Positions 28,643 to 36,479 of a stretch of DNA of 51,835 bases are shown piece after piece. Below the pieces are notes generated by a model that had not been told where the DNA came from, made no database searches, and saw only the letters and a list, made by a program, of their open reading frames with translations. Origin of the DNA: JAKQHY01 sp034429475 (lineage in GTDB: Bacteria > Chloroflexota > Anaerolineae > B4-G1 > SLSP01); the NCBI GenBank assembly GCA_034429475.1, contig DAOUGD010000043.1, positions 1 to 51,835 on the forward strand, given 5' to 3'. Each line of letters opens with the position of its first letter. Position 1 is the first letter of the stretch. The translations under genes and the position numbers were made by a program.

Positions 28643-29329
28643 ATGACGGCTTTCGCGCTGAACACAAACGCCTATGCGCCAGGGGAGCGACTGACCCAGG
28701 CCCTGCACGCCGCCGTGGCGTCCGTGGCCCGCTGGGTCTTCTACGTCACCGGCAACAGCCGCGCGGCGGAAATCGGCGGCGTGCCCACCAGCGACCTCAT
28801 CACCCGCTTCCAGCACGGCCAGCCGCGCATGTTCGAGGCGCTCTACGACCGCTACAAGGACTACGTCTACCGCACCGCCTTTTTCGTCCTCCGCCACACC
28901 CAAGAAGCCGAGGAAGCCACGCAGGAGACGTTTCTCGACCTGCTCAAGGCTCTGCCCGCCTACGACGTAAACGGCCCAGCGCGCTTCGAAACCTGGCTCT
29001 ACCGCGTGACCGTCAATCGCTGCAAGATGCGCCTGCGCCGCAAGCAACTCCCCTCGGAAGAGTGGGACGATGTGGAAGAACAACTGGAACGCCTGCCCGC
29101 GCCGCACAGCGAGCGCCCGGAAGCCGTCTTCCTCGACCGCGAGCGCGCCGCCGCCCTGTGGCAAGCCGTGGACGCCCTGCCCGACGAACACCGCGCGGCC
29201 GTCGTCCTGCGCTACCAGCAAGACCTCTCCTACGACGAAATCGCGCAAGTCCTGGGCGTCAAAGTCGGCACCGTCAAATCGCGCCTCTACAACGCGCACC
29301 AGAAGTTAAAGGAATTACTGGGGAAGTGA
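28643..29329 (+). CDS. ECF-type RNA polymerase sigma factor
   Basis: A 228-residue sigma-70 family ECF protein. Region 2 runs from about residue 50 to 130: LITRFQHGQPRMFEALYDRY, then EEATQETFLDLLKALPAY (-10 recognition) and FETWLYRVTVNRCKMRLRR. Region 4 covers about 165-225: ALPDEHRAAVVLRYQQDLSY, then IAQVLGVKVGTVKSRLYNAH as the helix-turn-helix. The first 45 residues are an extra N-terminal segment. The ATG at 28643 has no clear Shine-Dalgarno site. A TGAACCTTTT at 28599-28608 resembles an ECF -35 element and could mean autoregulation, but no convincing -10 was found. The downstream gene encodes a zinc-finger anti-sigma protein, so the two form a regulatory pair. Confidence 0.92.
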   Translation: MTAFALNTNAYAPGERLTQALHAAVASVARWVFYVTGNSRAAEIGGVPTSDLITRFQHGQPRMFEALYDRYKDYVYRTAFFVLRHTQEAEEATQETFLDLLKALPAYDVNGPARFETWLYRVTVNRCKMRLRRKQLPSEEWDDVEEQLERLPAPHSERPEAVFLDRERAAALWQAVDALPDEHRAAVVLRYQQDLSYDEIAQVLGVKVGTVKSRLYNAHQKLKELLGK

Positions 29330-29425
29330 GAAATGAGTAAAGAGAAATGAGAAATGAGTAAAGAGAAATGAGTGAGAGTTACTCGCCACTCATTACCCAT
29401 TACTCATTACCCATGACTCATTACC
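29328..29425. repeat. Iterated-word palindrome (AATGAGTAA word) between sigma and anti-sigma genes
   Basis: The left arm repeats GAGAAATGAGTAAA-like words four times. The right arm repeats their complement, ACTCATTACCC, three to four times. Together they could fold into a long imperfect hairpin that fills the whole gap between the sigma stop (29329) and the anti-sigma start region. It may act as an attenuator or RNA-processing site that changes the sigma to anti-sigma ratio; this is inference. Confidence 0.8.
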
Positions 29426-29441
29426 TCCTATTGAGGCAAAT

Positions 29442-32400
29442 GTGACCAACCTACACGTAGAACCCGACCTGCTCGCCTACTTGGACGGCGAGCTAAACGC
29501 CGCCGACCGCGCCCGCGTGGACGCGCACCTGGCGCGCTGCCCGGCGTGCGCCGTCCGGCTGGACGAGCTGCGCGTCCTGCGGCGCGACCTCGACGCCACG
29601 CTGGACGCCGCGCTGACGCCCGTGCGCCTCTCGCGCGCCGCCGACCAGGCCATCCGCGAAACGTTGCGCGCCCGCCTGGAGCGCCCGCGCTGGTGGGAGG
29701 CGCTGTGGGCGCGTCGGGGCATCCTCGCGCAGGCCGCGCAGGCCGTGCTGCTGATCGTGTTCTCCCTCAACGTCGGCGCGATCGTCACCCCCGCCGGGCC
29801 GCCCGCCGTGCAAGAGACGCTGGTGTTCGGCCAGGAACGCCTCGCGCCAGGAGGCCGCGCCGCGCTGCGCGTCATCGTCCGCCGCGCCGACTCCGCGCTG
29901 CCCCTCGCCGGCGCCGAAGTCCTCGTCTCGCTCGTCAAAGCGTCGGGGCTGGCGCAGCAGGTCTACGCCGGCCGCACCGACGCGCGCGGCACGGCGGACG
30001 TGGCCTTCGTGACGCCGGAGGACTTCGCCGGCGACGCCGAATTGGTGGTGGAAACCCGCTCGGACATCGGGAGCAAGCGCCTCGCCCGCCCTATCGTCAT
30101 CGCCCGCGCCTACAAGCTCTACCTCAGCCCCGACAAGCCCGCCTACCGCCCCGGCCAAACCCTTCACCTGCGCGCCCTCGCCCTCGACGCCGTCACGCTC
30201 AAACCCGCCGCCGGCGAACTCACGTTCAGCGTGATCAACGCCGCCGGGCGCACCATCGCCCGCCACGCGCGCCCCCTTTCCGAATTCGGGGTGGCCTCCG
30301 CCGATGCGATCCTCGCCGCTGACGCCCCGCCGGGGACCTATACCCTGCGCGCCACCCTGGGCGACACGGTCTCCGAGCGCACCGTCACCGTGGGCGACTA
30401 CACGTTGCCGCCCTTCCGCGTCAGCTTCGAGACCGACCGCGCCTTCTCCCGCCCCGGCGACCGCGTGACCGTCCGCGGCGCCGCCGCCTACTTCCACGGC
30501 GCGCCCGTGGCGCAGGGGACGGTGACGCTGCGCGCCACTGCCGAATCCGCCGACACGCCCTTCCTCGAATTGACCGGCCAGACAGACGCAGAAGGCGCGT
30601 TCGCCTTCACCTTTGCCCTGCCCACCGATCTGGGCCAGGCGACCATCGCGCAACTTGAGCTGGCCGTCTCCGTCGCCGATGCCGCCGGGCCGAGCGCCGG
30701 GCTGCGGAAGCTGCTGCCGGTTTCCAGTCACCCGCTCCTCATCAAAGCCGTGCCCGAAAGCGGCCGCCTCAAACCGGGCGTCGAGAACGTCGTCTACGTA
30801 CACACCGCCTACCCCGACGGCAAACCCGTCTCCGCCGACCTGACTGCCATGACCGACATCTACCGCTTCACGCTGACGACCGACGCCTACGGCCTGGGGA
30901 GTTTCACCTACGTCCCCCGCGCGGGCGGCGACATGGGCCTGGTGGGCCGCACCCCCGACGGCTTCATCGGCGCGGCCACCCTCTCGCTGGACGCTGACGC
31001 GGCGGCGCAAGTCGTGCTATTGCGCGCCGAGAAGGCCGCCTACGAAGTCGGCGAGACGCTGCGCCTGCAAGCGTTCACTACTGCCGCCGTGGACGCGCTC
31101 TACCTGGACGTGCTCCACGCGCAGCAGACGGTCGCCGTCCTCGCCGCGCCCGTGACGGATGGGCAGGCGACGTTCGCGCTGGATTTGGACGCTTCGCTGG
31201 TGGGCGCGCTGGAGCTGCACGCTTACTTCGTGCCGCCCGACGGCAAGCCGGTGGAGGATACGCGCCTGGTGGTGGTGGATATGCCGCAGCGCGTCGCCGT
31301 GGACGTGACCGCCGATCAGCCGCAGTACGCGCCCGGCGACACCGCGCAGGTGCAAATCCAAACCTCTGTCGTAGGGCAAGTTGGCAACTTGCCCACCGCG
31401 CTCGGCATCGCCGTGGTGGACGAATCCGTCTTCGCGCTCGACACGCTGCCGCCCGGCTTCGCCCGCGCCTACTTCCTGCTGGAAGACGCCCCGACCGCCT
31501 CCGCCGTGCTCGATGCCGCTGCCGATGCCCGCACTGCGCAGGACATGGCCGCCCGCGCAGCCTGGGCCGGCGCGCCGACGGCGGGCTACTCGCTGCAAGC
31601 GTATGGCGCCGCGTCCGCGCCGGATTCGGCGGCGGCTGCGCGCCGCGCGCTGGCGGGAGCCTTGAGCGGCGCGCTCGTCGTGCTGCCGGCGCTGCTGGCG
31701 CTTGTGGTCGCGCGCGGACTGTCCCCCTTGGGCTTGTTGGGGCAAGCGTTGCGCCGCCTGGGGATTGGATTGCTGGCGATGCTCGTCCTCTCGCCGCTGC
31801 TGCTGGTGGGCGGGGTGCTGGGGGTGCTTCTGCCGTTGCTGGGGATGGCGGCGTTGGTGGGCGTGCTGGCGCTCGTCGCGCTGCTGCTGCTAGGGCTGCT
31901 GCTGCACGGCTGGCTGCGGCGGGACGTGCCCTCACAGCTCGTCGCCGGACTGCTGGCGGGTTACCTCGTGCTGGGCGGCGCGTTCGTCGTGCTGGCGGCG
32001 CGCGGCGCGGACTTGCCGGGCTGGCTCCTCGCGCTTCTTGTCGCTGCGTTCCTGGGGCTGGCGGGGGCGCTGGCGCTGTGGGGGCAAGGACTGGCGCTCG
32101 TCGGTCGCCGCGCCGTCGGCTGGCTGACGACGCTTCTGGCGCTGCTGCTGCTCGTGCTGGCCGTACTGTTGCCCGCGTTCCCCCGCTTCGCCTCCGACTT
32201 CACACGCGCGCTCGGCGCCCCCGGCCTCTACGTTGGCCCGTTGGGGTGGTTGGCGGGATGTTCGACGCCGACGCCACAGGTCATTGTAGAAACGGTGGAA
32301 ATTGAGAAAACGGTGGAGGTCGAAAAAGTAGTTGAGAAAACGGAGGAAGTTGAAGTAACATCCGAACCCACCAAAGCCCCCGAAGCCACCAAGCCGCCCG

Positions 32401-32696
32401 CGGCTGCAACTAAAGCTCCCACTGCCGCGCCGGAACCCACGACCGTGCCCAAGCCGACCGTCACCCCGGCGCCGTTACCGCCCGTTGAAGCGTACCCGCT
32501 GCGCATGCTCCTGCCGGAAACGCTCTACTGGAATCCTGCCGCCGTGACCGACGTCGCCGGGCGCTTCGCCTTCGATCTGCCGCTGCCGGATTTATCCACG
32601 ACGTGGCGCGTCACCGTGTTGGCCTCCACGCTGGACGGCGACATCGGCGCGGCGACGTATCCCATCGCGGTTGTCCCGCCCTTGTCCGCCGAATAA
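29442..32696 (+). CDS. Anti-sigma zinc finger fused to alpha-2-macroglobulin domains and a membrane bundle
   Basis: A 1084-residue fusion. Residues about 5-45 are a zf-HC2 anti-sigma zinc finger (AHLARCPAC, H-x3-C-x2-C). A first membrane helix lies at about 94-116. Macroglobulin domains follow: MG2-like from YKLYLSPDKPAYRPGQ (about 223), the next from TLPPFRVSFETDRAF (about 322), and a bait-region-like part from about 525 to IAVVDESVFALD (about 657). Residues 733-920 are very hydrophobic, with about six or seven membrane helices. Then comes a lipobox-like LAGCSTPTPQV (about 935), a Val-Glu-Lys stretch and a Pro linker. The end (1015-1084) matches the A2M domain (RMLLPETLYWNP), but no thioester domain follows. 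The GTG start is 5 bases after GAGG. It probably binds the neighbouring sigma factor inside the cell and senses proteases or envelope damage outside. Confidence 0.85.
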   Translation: MTNLHVEPDLLAYLDGELNAADRARVDAHLARCPACAVRLDELRVLRRDLDATLDAALTPVRLSRAADQAIRETLRARLERPRWWEALWARRGILAQAAQAVLLIVFSLNVGAIVTPAGPPAVQETLVFGQERLAPGGRAALRVIVRRADSALPLAGAEVLVSLVKASGLAQQVYAGRTDARGTADVAFVTPEDFAGDAELVVETRSDIGSKRLARPIVIARAYKLYLSPDKPAYRPGQTLHLRALALDAVTLKPAAGELTFSVINAAGRTIARHARPLSEFGVASADAILAADAPPGTYTLRATLGDTVSERTVTVGDYTLPPFRVSFETDRAFSRPGDRVTVRGAAAYFHGAPVAQGTVTLRATAESADTPFLELTGQTDAEGAFAFTFALPTDLGQATIAQLELAVSVADAAGPSAGLRKLLPVSSHPLLIKAVPESGRLKPGVENVVYVHTAYPDGKPVSADLTAMTDIYRFTLTTDAYGLGSFTYVPRAGGDMGLVGRTPDGFIGAATLSLDADAAAQVVLLRAEKAAYEVGETLRLQAFTTAAVDALYLDVLHAQQTVAVLAAPVTDGQATFALDLDASLVGALELHAYFVPPDGKPVEDTRLVVVDMPQRVAVDVTADQPQYAPGDTAQVQIQTSVVGQVGNLPTALGIAVVDESVFALDTLPPGFARAYFLLEDAPTASAVLDAAADARTAQDMAARAAWAGAPTAGYSLQAYGAASAPDSAAAARRALAGALSGALVVLPALLALVVARGLSPLGLLGQALRRLGIGLLAMLVLSPLLLVGGVLGVLLPLLGMAALVGVLALVALLLLGLLLHGWLRRDVPSQLVAGLLAGYLVLGGAFVVLAARGADLPGWLLALLVAAFLGLAGALALWGQGLALVGRRAVGWLTTLLALLLLVLAVLLPAFPRFASDFTRALGAPGLYVGPLGWLAGCSTPTPQVIVETVEIEKTVEVEKVVEKTEEVEVTSEPTKAPEATKPPAAATKAPTAAPEPTTVPKPTVTPAPLPPVEAYPLRMLLPETLYWNPAAVTDVAGRFAFDLPLPDLSTTWRVTVLASTLDGDIGAATYPIAVVPPLSAE
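31371..31394 (+). repeat. GTAGGG-led 21-bp palindrome inserted in frame
   Basis: GTA followed by a perfect inverted repeat with arms GGGCAAGTTG (31374-31383) and CAACTTGCCC (31385-31394) around one G. It is read as VGQVGNLP inside the bait-region-like domain, just before a conserved strand. A structurally similar element lies in the helicase gene at 40726 in the opposite orientation. Confidence 0.88.
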
Positions 32697-32747
32697 CCCT
32701 GAACACCTTCTCAAACTTTTTCAACCTGTGCAATAGGGAGAAATTTA

Positions 32748-32803
32748 TCAGCAGATTAAGCAGATTTTTTTTCTTAATCCGCTAAATCTGCTCAATCTGC
32801 TGA
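32748..32803. repeat. Iterated-word palindrome (TCAGCAGATT word)
   Basis: The left arm reads TCAGCAGATTAAGCAGATT. After a T-rich loop, the right arm reads CTTAATCCGCTAAATCTG and continues CTCAATCTGCTGA, complementary words of 9-10 bp. It lies between the convergent macroglobulin and radical-SAM-like genes. The same word occurs at 35534 and 38331. Confidence 0.85.
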
Positions 32804-32850
32804 CAGAAAATAGGCTATTCAGTAATGCTATCGCACAGGTCGAACTTTTT

Positions 32851-32914
32851 CGCCGCAGAGATCGCAGAGGGCGCTGAGAAAATAAAAACTCAGCGCCCTC
32901 TGTGTGCTAGGCGG
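32851..32914. terminator. Hairpin between convergent genes, possible two-way terminator
   Basis: Perfect 14-bp arms CAGAGGGCGCTGAG (32865-32878) and CTCAGCGCCCTCTG (32889-32902) flank a 10-base A-rich loop. Outer CGCC and GGCG ends and an interrupted CGCAGAG word extend the stem. The position 20 bases beyond the radical-SAM-like stop fits a terminator, but there is no long T-run, so it may equally be another member of the local repeat family. Confidence 0.65.
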
Positions 32915-32934
32915 TAAACGAAAGTCTCTATGCG

Positions 32935-34251
32935 TTACAAAATGAACTTTTCCTTGAGATCAATGAGCTTGAGGCGGTGCAACACATACGCAACGTGGGT
33001 GAAAACGAAGCGAATCACGCGCATGGCGATTTGTCGCGGAAGAGGGTAGAAGTTGACCTGCCCGGTGGCGAAGTACCAGTTGCGACTTCTCTTCCACGCG
33101 TTTTCCCAGACATTGTAGAAATTCCAATCCGTCCAGTCGGGCAGCACCAGTTCTGCGTACAACCGGCGGCTTTCGGAGATGTGATAATTGGCGGCGTCTT
33201 CTGGAAAGGCGAAGAAGTAGATTTTGTGGGACTCGTCTTCGAGCGCGTCGTATTGGTCCAGGTCTTCGCGGATTTTCGTTCCCAAGTCCCCTTCGGCATA
33301 AATCGCCGTGTGGACGCGCGCGTCCCGGAAGGCCGGGAGAATTTTGGTGACGTCCTTCGCCGTGCTGGGGCCATCTATCTCGATGGTGGCCTCAAGGTCG
33401 AAGTGTTCGTTGGAAAAATCGTAGATGAAGGGGCCATTGATGAACAGCGTGGCCTGCTTGAACTTCTTCTCGATCTTTTTCAGGAGCAGGATGCACGTTT
33501 CATTGTCTATCACCAGGGGCGGGCGTTTGTAGATCGCCTGACTTAACTCGAGTCTGGATCCCATACAATAGTCGCATGTCTCGTGCGCGGCCAGACACGC
33601 GCCGCGGGAGGTGATCAGCATCGGCAGATGATACCGGCCGCCCCGGGGCGGGATGCGCCACTCGAATTGCGGCGGCAGGTCCCGGCCCGGCTTTTCCCAG
33701 TAATTGGGAAGCAGGGGCATTCGGCTGAAATCCACGGCGATGTCAACGCCCGGATGGGGGAAGTCGGGCCAGTATTTTGCAAAATCGGGGAACCAGTCCA
33801 GGTTGAATTCCAGGGAGGGGTAATCCTCCTGTTGAAAGGCATACGTTTGTGGATTCTCGAAGTCCCGCCCGACCATGTTGGGAATTTTCCGGGGGTCTAC
33901 GCCCTCAACGAACTGCTGGATGGGCACCTCGTTATCCCCCTTGATGAAGTAATCCACCGGCGCGTGCTGAAACACCTCTTTGTATTTGAGCTGGCTGTAG
34001 AGGCCCCCAAACAGAATGCGCGCGCGGGGGTTGTATTTCTTGATAAACTGCGCGATGAGTTGGAATTCGTACAATTCGATGAACCAATTGAGTTCTACGA
34101 TAAAAGAATCGTACTTTTGGACCGTTTCCTTGTCGAGGGAGAAGCTGTAGATGCCATCCACGCAGTCCACGTGACGGCTGAACATCCAGGCGAGGGGGGC
34201 AGAGAACGTATACTTGTGTTGCAGACACGGTATGACCACTAAAGTTTTCAT
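32935..34251 (-). CDS. B12-binding/radical-SAM-like protein with unusual cysteine spacing
   Basis: A 438-residue protein. Residues 1-135 look like a cobalamin-binding Rossmann domain (MKTLVVIPCLQHKY, RARILFGGLYSQLKYKE, VDYFIKGDNEVPIQQF). The middle has LPMLITSRGACLAAHETCDY followed by C-M-G-S, which matches the place of the radical-SAM cluster motif but has C-x6-C-x2-C spacing instead of C-x3-C-x2-C. Residues 280-360 (LFINGPFIYDF, LEATIEIDGPS) fit the barrel core. I use the ATG whose first base is 34251, preceded by AAGGA at 7 bases; another ATG ends at 34281. It is the only minus-strand gene here and is convergent with the macroglobulin gene. Substrate unknown; loss of classical radical chemistry is possible. 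Confidence 0.7.
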   Translation of the reverse strand: MKTLVVIPCLQHKYTFSAPLAWMFSRHVDCVDGIYSFSLDKETVQKYDSFIVELNWFIELYEFQLIAQFIKKYNPRARILFGGLYSQLKYKEVFQHAPVDYFIKGDNEVPIQQFVEGVDPRKIPNMVGRDFENPQTYAFQQEDYPSLEFNLDWFPDFAKYWPDFPHPGVDIAVDFSRMPLLPNYWEKPGRDLPPQFEWRIPPRGGRYHLPMLITSRGACLAAHETCDYCMGSRLELSQAIYKRPPLVIDNETCILLLKKIEKKFKQATLFINGPFIYDFSNEHFDLEATIEIDGPSTAKDVTKILPAFRDARVHTAIYAEGDLGTKIREDLDQYDALEDESHKIYFFAFPEDAANYHISESRRLYAELVLPDWTDWNFYNVWENAWKRSRNWYFATGQVNFYPLPRQIAMRVIRFVFTHVAYVLHRLKLIDLKEKFIL

Positions 34252-34487
34252 GTTCGGATCCTTGTTGGGATTGAAAATCATTCCTTTGAGGAGCAGATAA
34301 AGATTTTGCGCCAGGTAAACCTATTTATTGCAAAATGGAGTTATTTTACCTATAAGCGGTTGTGAGTCAACCTGGCAAAAAAGTTCTTCTCGGTTTGGTG
34401 AACTTTTCCCCGCGTTGCGGCATGGAATCCTATGAACAGGGCGCAATCCCTGGAATCCATTTCAAATTCATTCATAGGAGGAGTATC

Positions 34488-35420
34488 ATGAAGCGCTGTA
34501 CCCGAATCCCATTGGCGTTGATTGTCTTGTCCGCGTTGTTGCTGGCGGCGTGTTCCACGCCTACTCCACAGGTCGTCATGGAAACTGTCGAGGTTGAGAA
34601 AGTCGTTGAAAAGACCGTAGAAGTAGAAGCATTGGCCACCCCCGCGCCCACCTCCGCATCCGGCGGAGCGAGCGCGCTGCCCTCGGTCGTGTCACGTCCC
34701 AACCGCATGATCATCAAGAACGCGGAGATGCAGACGACGGTGGAGGACACCGACGTAGCGCTGGACCTGGTGACGCAGGTGGTCGGCGATACCGGCGGCT
34801 ACATCATCAGCTCGCGCGTGTGGTTCCAGGATTGGCTCGGCGAGTCCTACAAGTACGCCAGCGTGACGCTCGGTGTGCCGGTGGATCGCTTCGAGCTGGC
34901 GATGCGGCGGCTGCGCGGCCTGGCGCTCTCCGTGGATGACGAGCGCGCCGCCGGCCAGGACGTGACCGACGAATACGTGGACCTCGACTCGCGGCTGGGA
35001 AACCTCGAAGCCACCCGCGACCGCATCCGCGAATTCCTGGATCAGGCGACCACGGTGGAAGAATCGCTGCGCGTCAACGAGGAACTGGCAAAAGTCGAGG
35101 CCGAAATCGAGACGGTGAAGGGGCGGATGAATTACCTGGGCGACCGTTCCGCGTTCTCCACCATCACCATCCAACTCAACCCCGCCCTGCCGCCCGCGCC
35201 CACGCCAGAACCGACGCCATCGCCCACCCCCACGCCCGCGCCGGAGCCGTGGAGCGCGGCTGCCGTCGCCGCCGACGCCTCGAAGACGCTGGTTTCCGCC
35301 CTGCAAATCCTGGCTGAAGTGCTGATCTGGTTCGGCATCGCCGTGCTGCCGCTGGCCCTGCCGGTCGTCGGATTGCTTATCGGCGGGCGGTATGTCTTTA
35401 AGCGGCTGGGGCTGAAGTAG
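34488..35420 (+). CDS. DUF4349 family lipoprotein
   Basis: A 310-residue lipoprotein. The signal peptide ends in the lipobox LLLAACS (Cys about residue 22). A charged stretch CSTPTPQVVMETVEVEKV follows. The core (about 65-230) is typical DUF4349: RMIIKNAEMQTTVEDTDVAL, GGYIISSRVW, VTLGVPVDRFELAMRRLRGL, then a helical hairpin (YVDLDSRLGNLEATRDRIRE, VNEELAKVEAEIETVKGRMN) and STITIQL. A Pro linker and a C-terminal membrane helix (about 280-300) end it. The start is the ATG at 34488 behind GGAGGAG. Its leader resembles an internal part of the macroglobulin fusion 2 kb upstream. The family's function is not established; an envelope role is likely. Confidence 0.88.
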   Translation: MKRCTRIPLALIVLSALLLAACSTPTPQVVMETVEVEKVVEKTVEVEALATPAPTSASGGASALPSVVSRPNRMIIKNAEMQTTVEDTDVALDLVTQVVGDTGGYIISSRVWFQDWLGESYKYASVTLGVPVDRFELAMRRLRGLALSVDDERAAGQDVTDEYVDLDSRLGNLEATRDRIREFLDQATTVEESLRVNEELAKVEAEIETVKGRMNYLGDRSAFSTITIQLNPALPPAPTPEPTPSPTPTPAPEPWSAAAVAADASKTLVSALQILAEVLIWFGIAVLPLALPVVGLLIGGRYVFKRLGLK

Positions 35421-35443
35421 CCACACGTATCACTCACGCAAAG

Positions 35444-35480
35444 CCGGGAGTTTGTTTGCTAAACTCCCGGTGTTTGTTGT
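35444..35480 (+). terminator. Rho-independent terminator after the DUF4349 gene
   Basis: Perfect arms CCGGGAGTTT (35444-35453) and AAACTCCCGG (35461-35470) with a 7-base loop, followed by TGTTTGTTGT. It begins 23 bases after the stop codon. Confidence 0.88.
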
Positions 35481-35533
35481 GGGTCACGCATTTGCAAAAA
35501 CCGGCGTTCTTTGTAGCATTAAGGGAGTTTCTG

Positions 35534-35597
35534 TCAGCAGATTAAGCAGATTCAGCAGATTAAATCCAAAATCTGCTTAATCTGCTCAATCTGCTGA
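35534..35597. repeat. Iterated-word palindrome (TCAGCAGATT word)
   Basis: The left arm has three copies of the AGCAGATT word from TCAGCAGATT. The right arm, AATCTGCTTAATCTGCTCAA and onward to ATCTGCTGA, is the complement. Word and arm order match the element at 32748. It ends 33 bases before the isomerase-like gene and just before its ribosome-binding site. Confidence 0.88.
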
Positions 35598-35630
35598 TGA
35601 AATATCTTTCACAGTGAAGGAGAAATGATT

Positions 35631-36383
35631 ATGACGCGCATACCGATTGCTTTACAACTGTACTCCGTTCGCAAAGATTGCGAGGCCGACTTCCCGGCCA
35701 CCCTCAAGGCCGTCGCCGCCATGGGCTACGAGGGCGTGGACTTCGCCGGGTACTACGGCTACGAGGCCGCCGCCATCCGCAAGATGTTGGACGACCTGGG
35801 CCTGAAGGTCGCCGGCTGCCACACCGGATTGAATACACTGTTGGGCGACGAGCTGAAGAAAACCATTGAATTCAACCACATCCTGGGGAACAAGTTCCTC
35901 ATCGTGCCGTGGATTCCCGAAGAGCGCCGCCAGACCCGCGACGGCTGGCTGCAAACCGCCGAGCTGTTCAACGAGATCGCGGCGCAGCTCAAACCGGAGG
36001 GGATGGTCACCGGCTATCACAACCACCACGTCGAATTTGCGCCGATGGACGGCGAAATCCAGTGGGACATCTTCGCCCGCCACACCGTCCCCGACGTGGT
36101 GATGCAGCTTGACCTCGGCAACGCGCTCCACGGCGGCGGCGATCCGGTCGTCTTCCTGGAACGCTACGCCGACCGCGCGCAGACCGTCCATCTGAAAGAA
36201 TACTCCGCGACTAACGACCGCGCTATCATCGGCGAGGGCGACGTGGATTGGCCCGCCATCTTCCGCATCTGCGAAACCTCCGGCGTGACCGAATGGTACA
36301 TCGTCGAGCAGGAAAGCTACGCTTATCCGCCGCTGGAATGTGTGGAGCGCTGTTTGCAGGCGTTGAAGGCGATGGGGAAGTAA
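35631..36383 (+). CDS. Sugar phosphate isomerase/epimerase-like TIM barrel
   Basis: A 250-residue protein of the xylose-isomerase-like TIM-barrel/AP-endonuclease-2 family. IALQLYSVRKDCEADFPATL opens the first strand. MGYEGVDFAGYYGY, VAGCHTGLNTL, GMVTGYHNHHVEFAP and VVMQLDLGNALHGG carry the usual His, Glu and Asp metal ligands. TVHLKEYSATNDRAIIGEGD and VEQESYAYPPLECVERCLQA close the fold. Members isomerise or epimerise sugars or related polyols. I choose the ATG at 35631, 8 bases after AAGGAG; the ATG at 35625 is only 2 bases away from it. It is probably cytoplasmic and independently transcribed, since a terminator lies upstream. Confidence 0.85.
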   Translation: MTRIPIALQLYSVRKDCEADFPATLKAVAAMGYEGVDFAGYYGYEAAAIRKMLDDLGLKVAGCHTGLNTLLGDELKKTIEFNHILGNKFLIVPWIPEERRQTRDGWLQTAELFNEIAAQLKPEGMVTGYHNHHVEFAPMDGEIQWDIFARHTVPDVVMQLDLGNALHGGGDPVVFLERYADRAQTVHLKEYSATNDRAIIGEGDVDWPAIFRICETSGVTEWYIVEQESYAYPPLECVERCLQALKAMGK

Positions 36384-36384
36384 C

Positions 36385-36453
36385 GGGAAATCAGAAATAA
36401 GTAATGAGTAATGAGTGCGGAGTCTTCTTACTCATTTCCCCTTACTCATTTCC
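36385..36453. repeat. Iterated-word palindrome (AATGAGTAA word)
   Basis: The left arm AGAAATAAGTAATGAGTAAT and the right arm, with repeated TTACTCATTTCC, are complementary words of the same type as at 29328. It ends 26 bases before the aminopeptidase start. Confidence 0.82.
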
Positions 36454-36479
36454 TATGCCTCTTTTGAAGGAGAATTTGT

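Noticed and set aside
28549..29340. A 263-codon plus-strand frame overlapping the sigma gene
   Set aside because: It runs in another frame of the sigma gene and gives an Arg/Pro-rich product with no family pattern, while the sigma frame has full conserved regions.
29493..31010. A 505-codon open frame on the minus strand
   Set aside because: It is opposite the macroglobulin fusion, whose GC-rich third bases leave the other strand open. The product is low-complexity Gly/Arg-rich.
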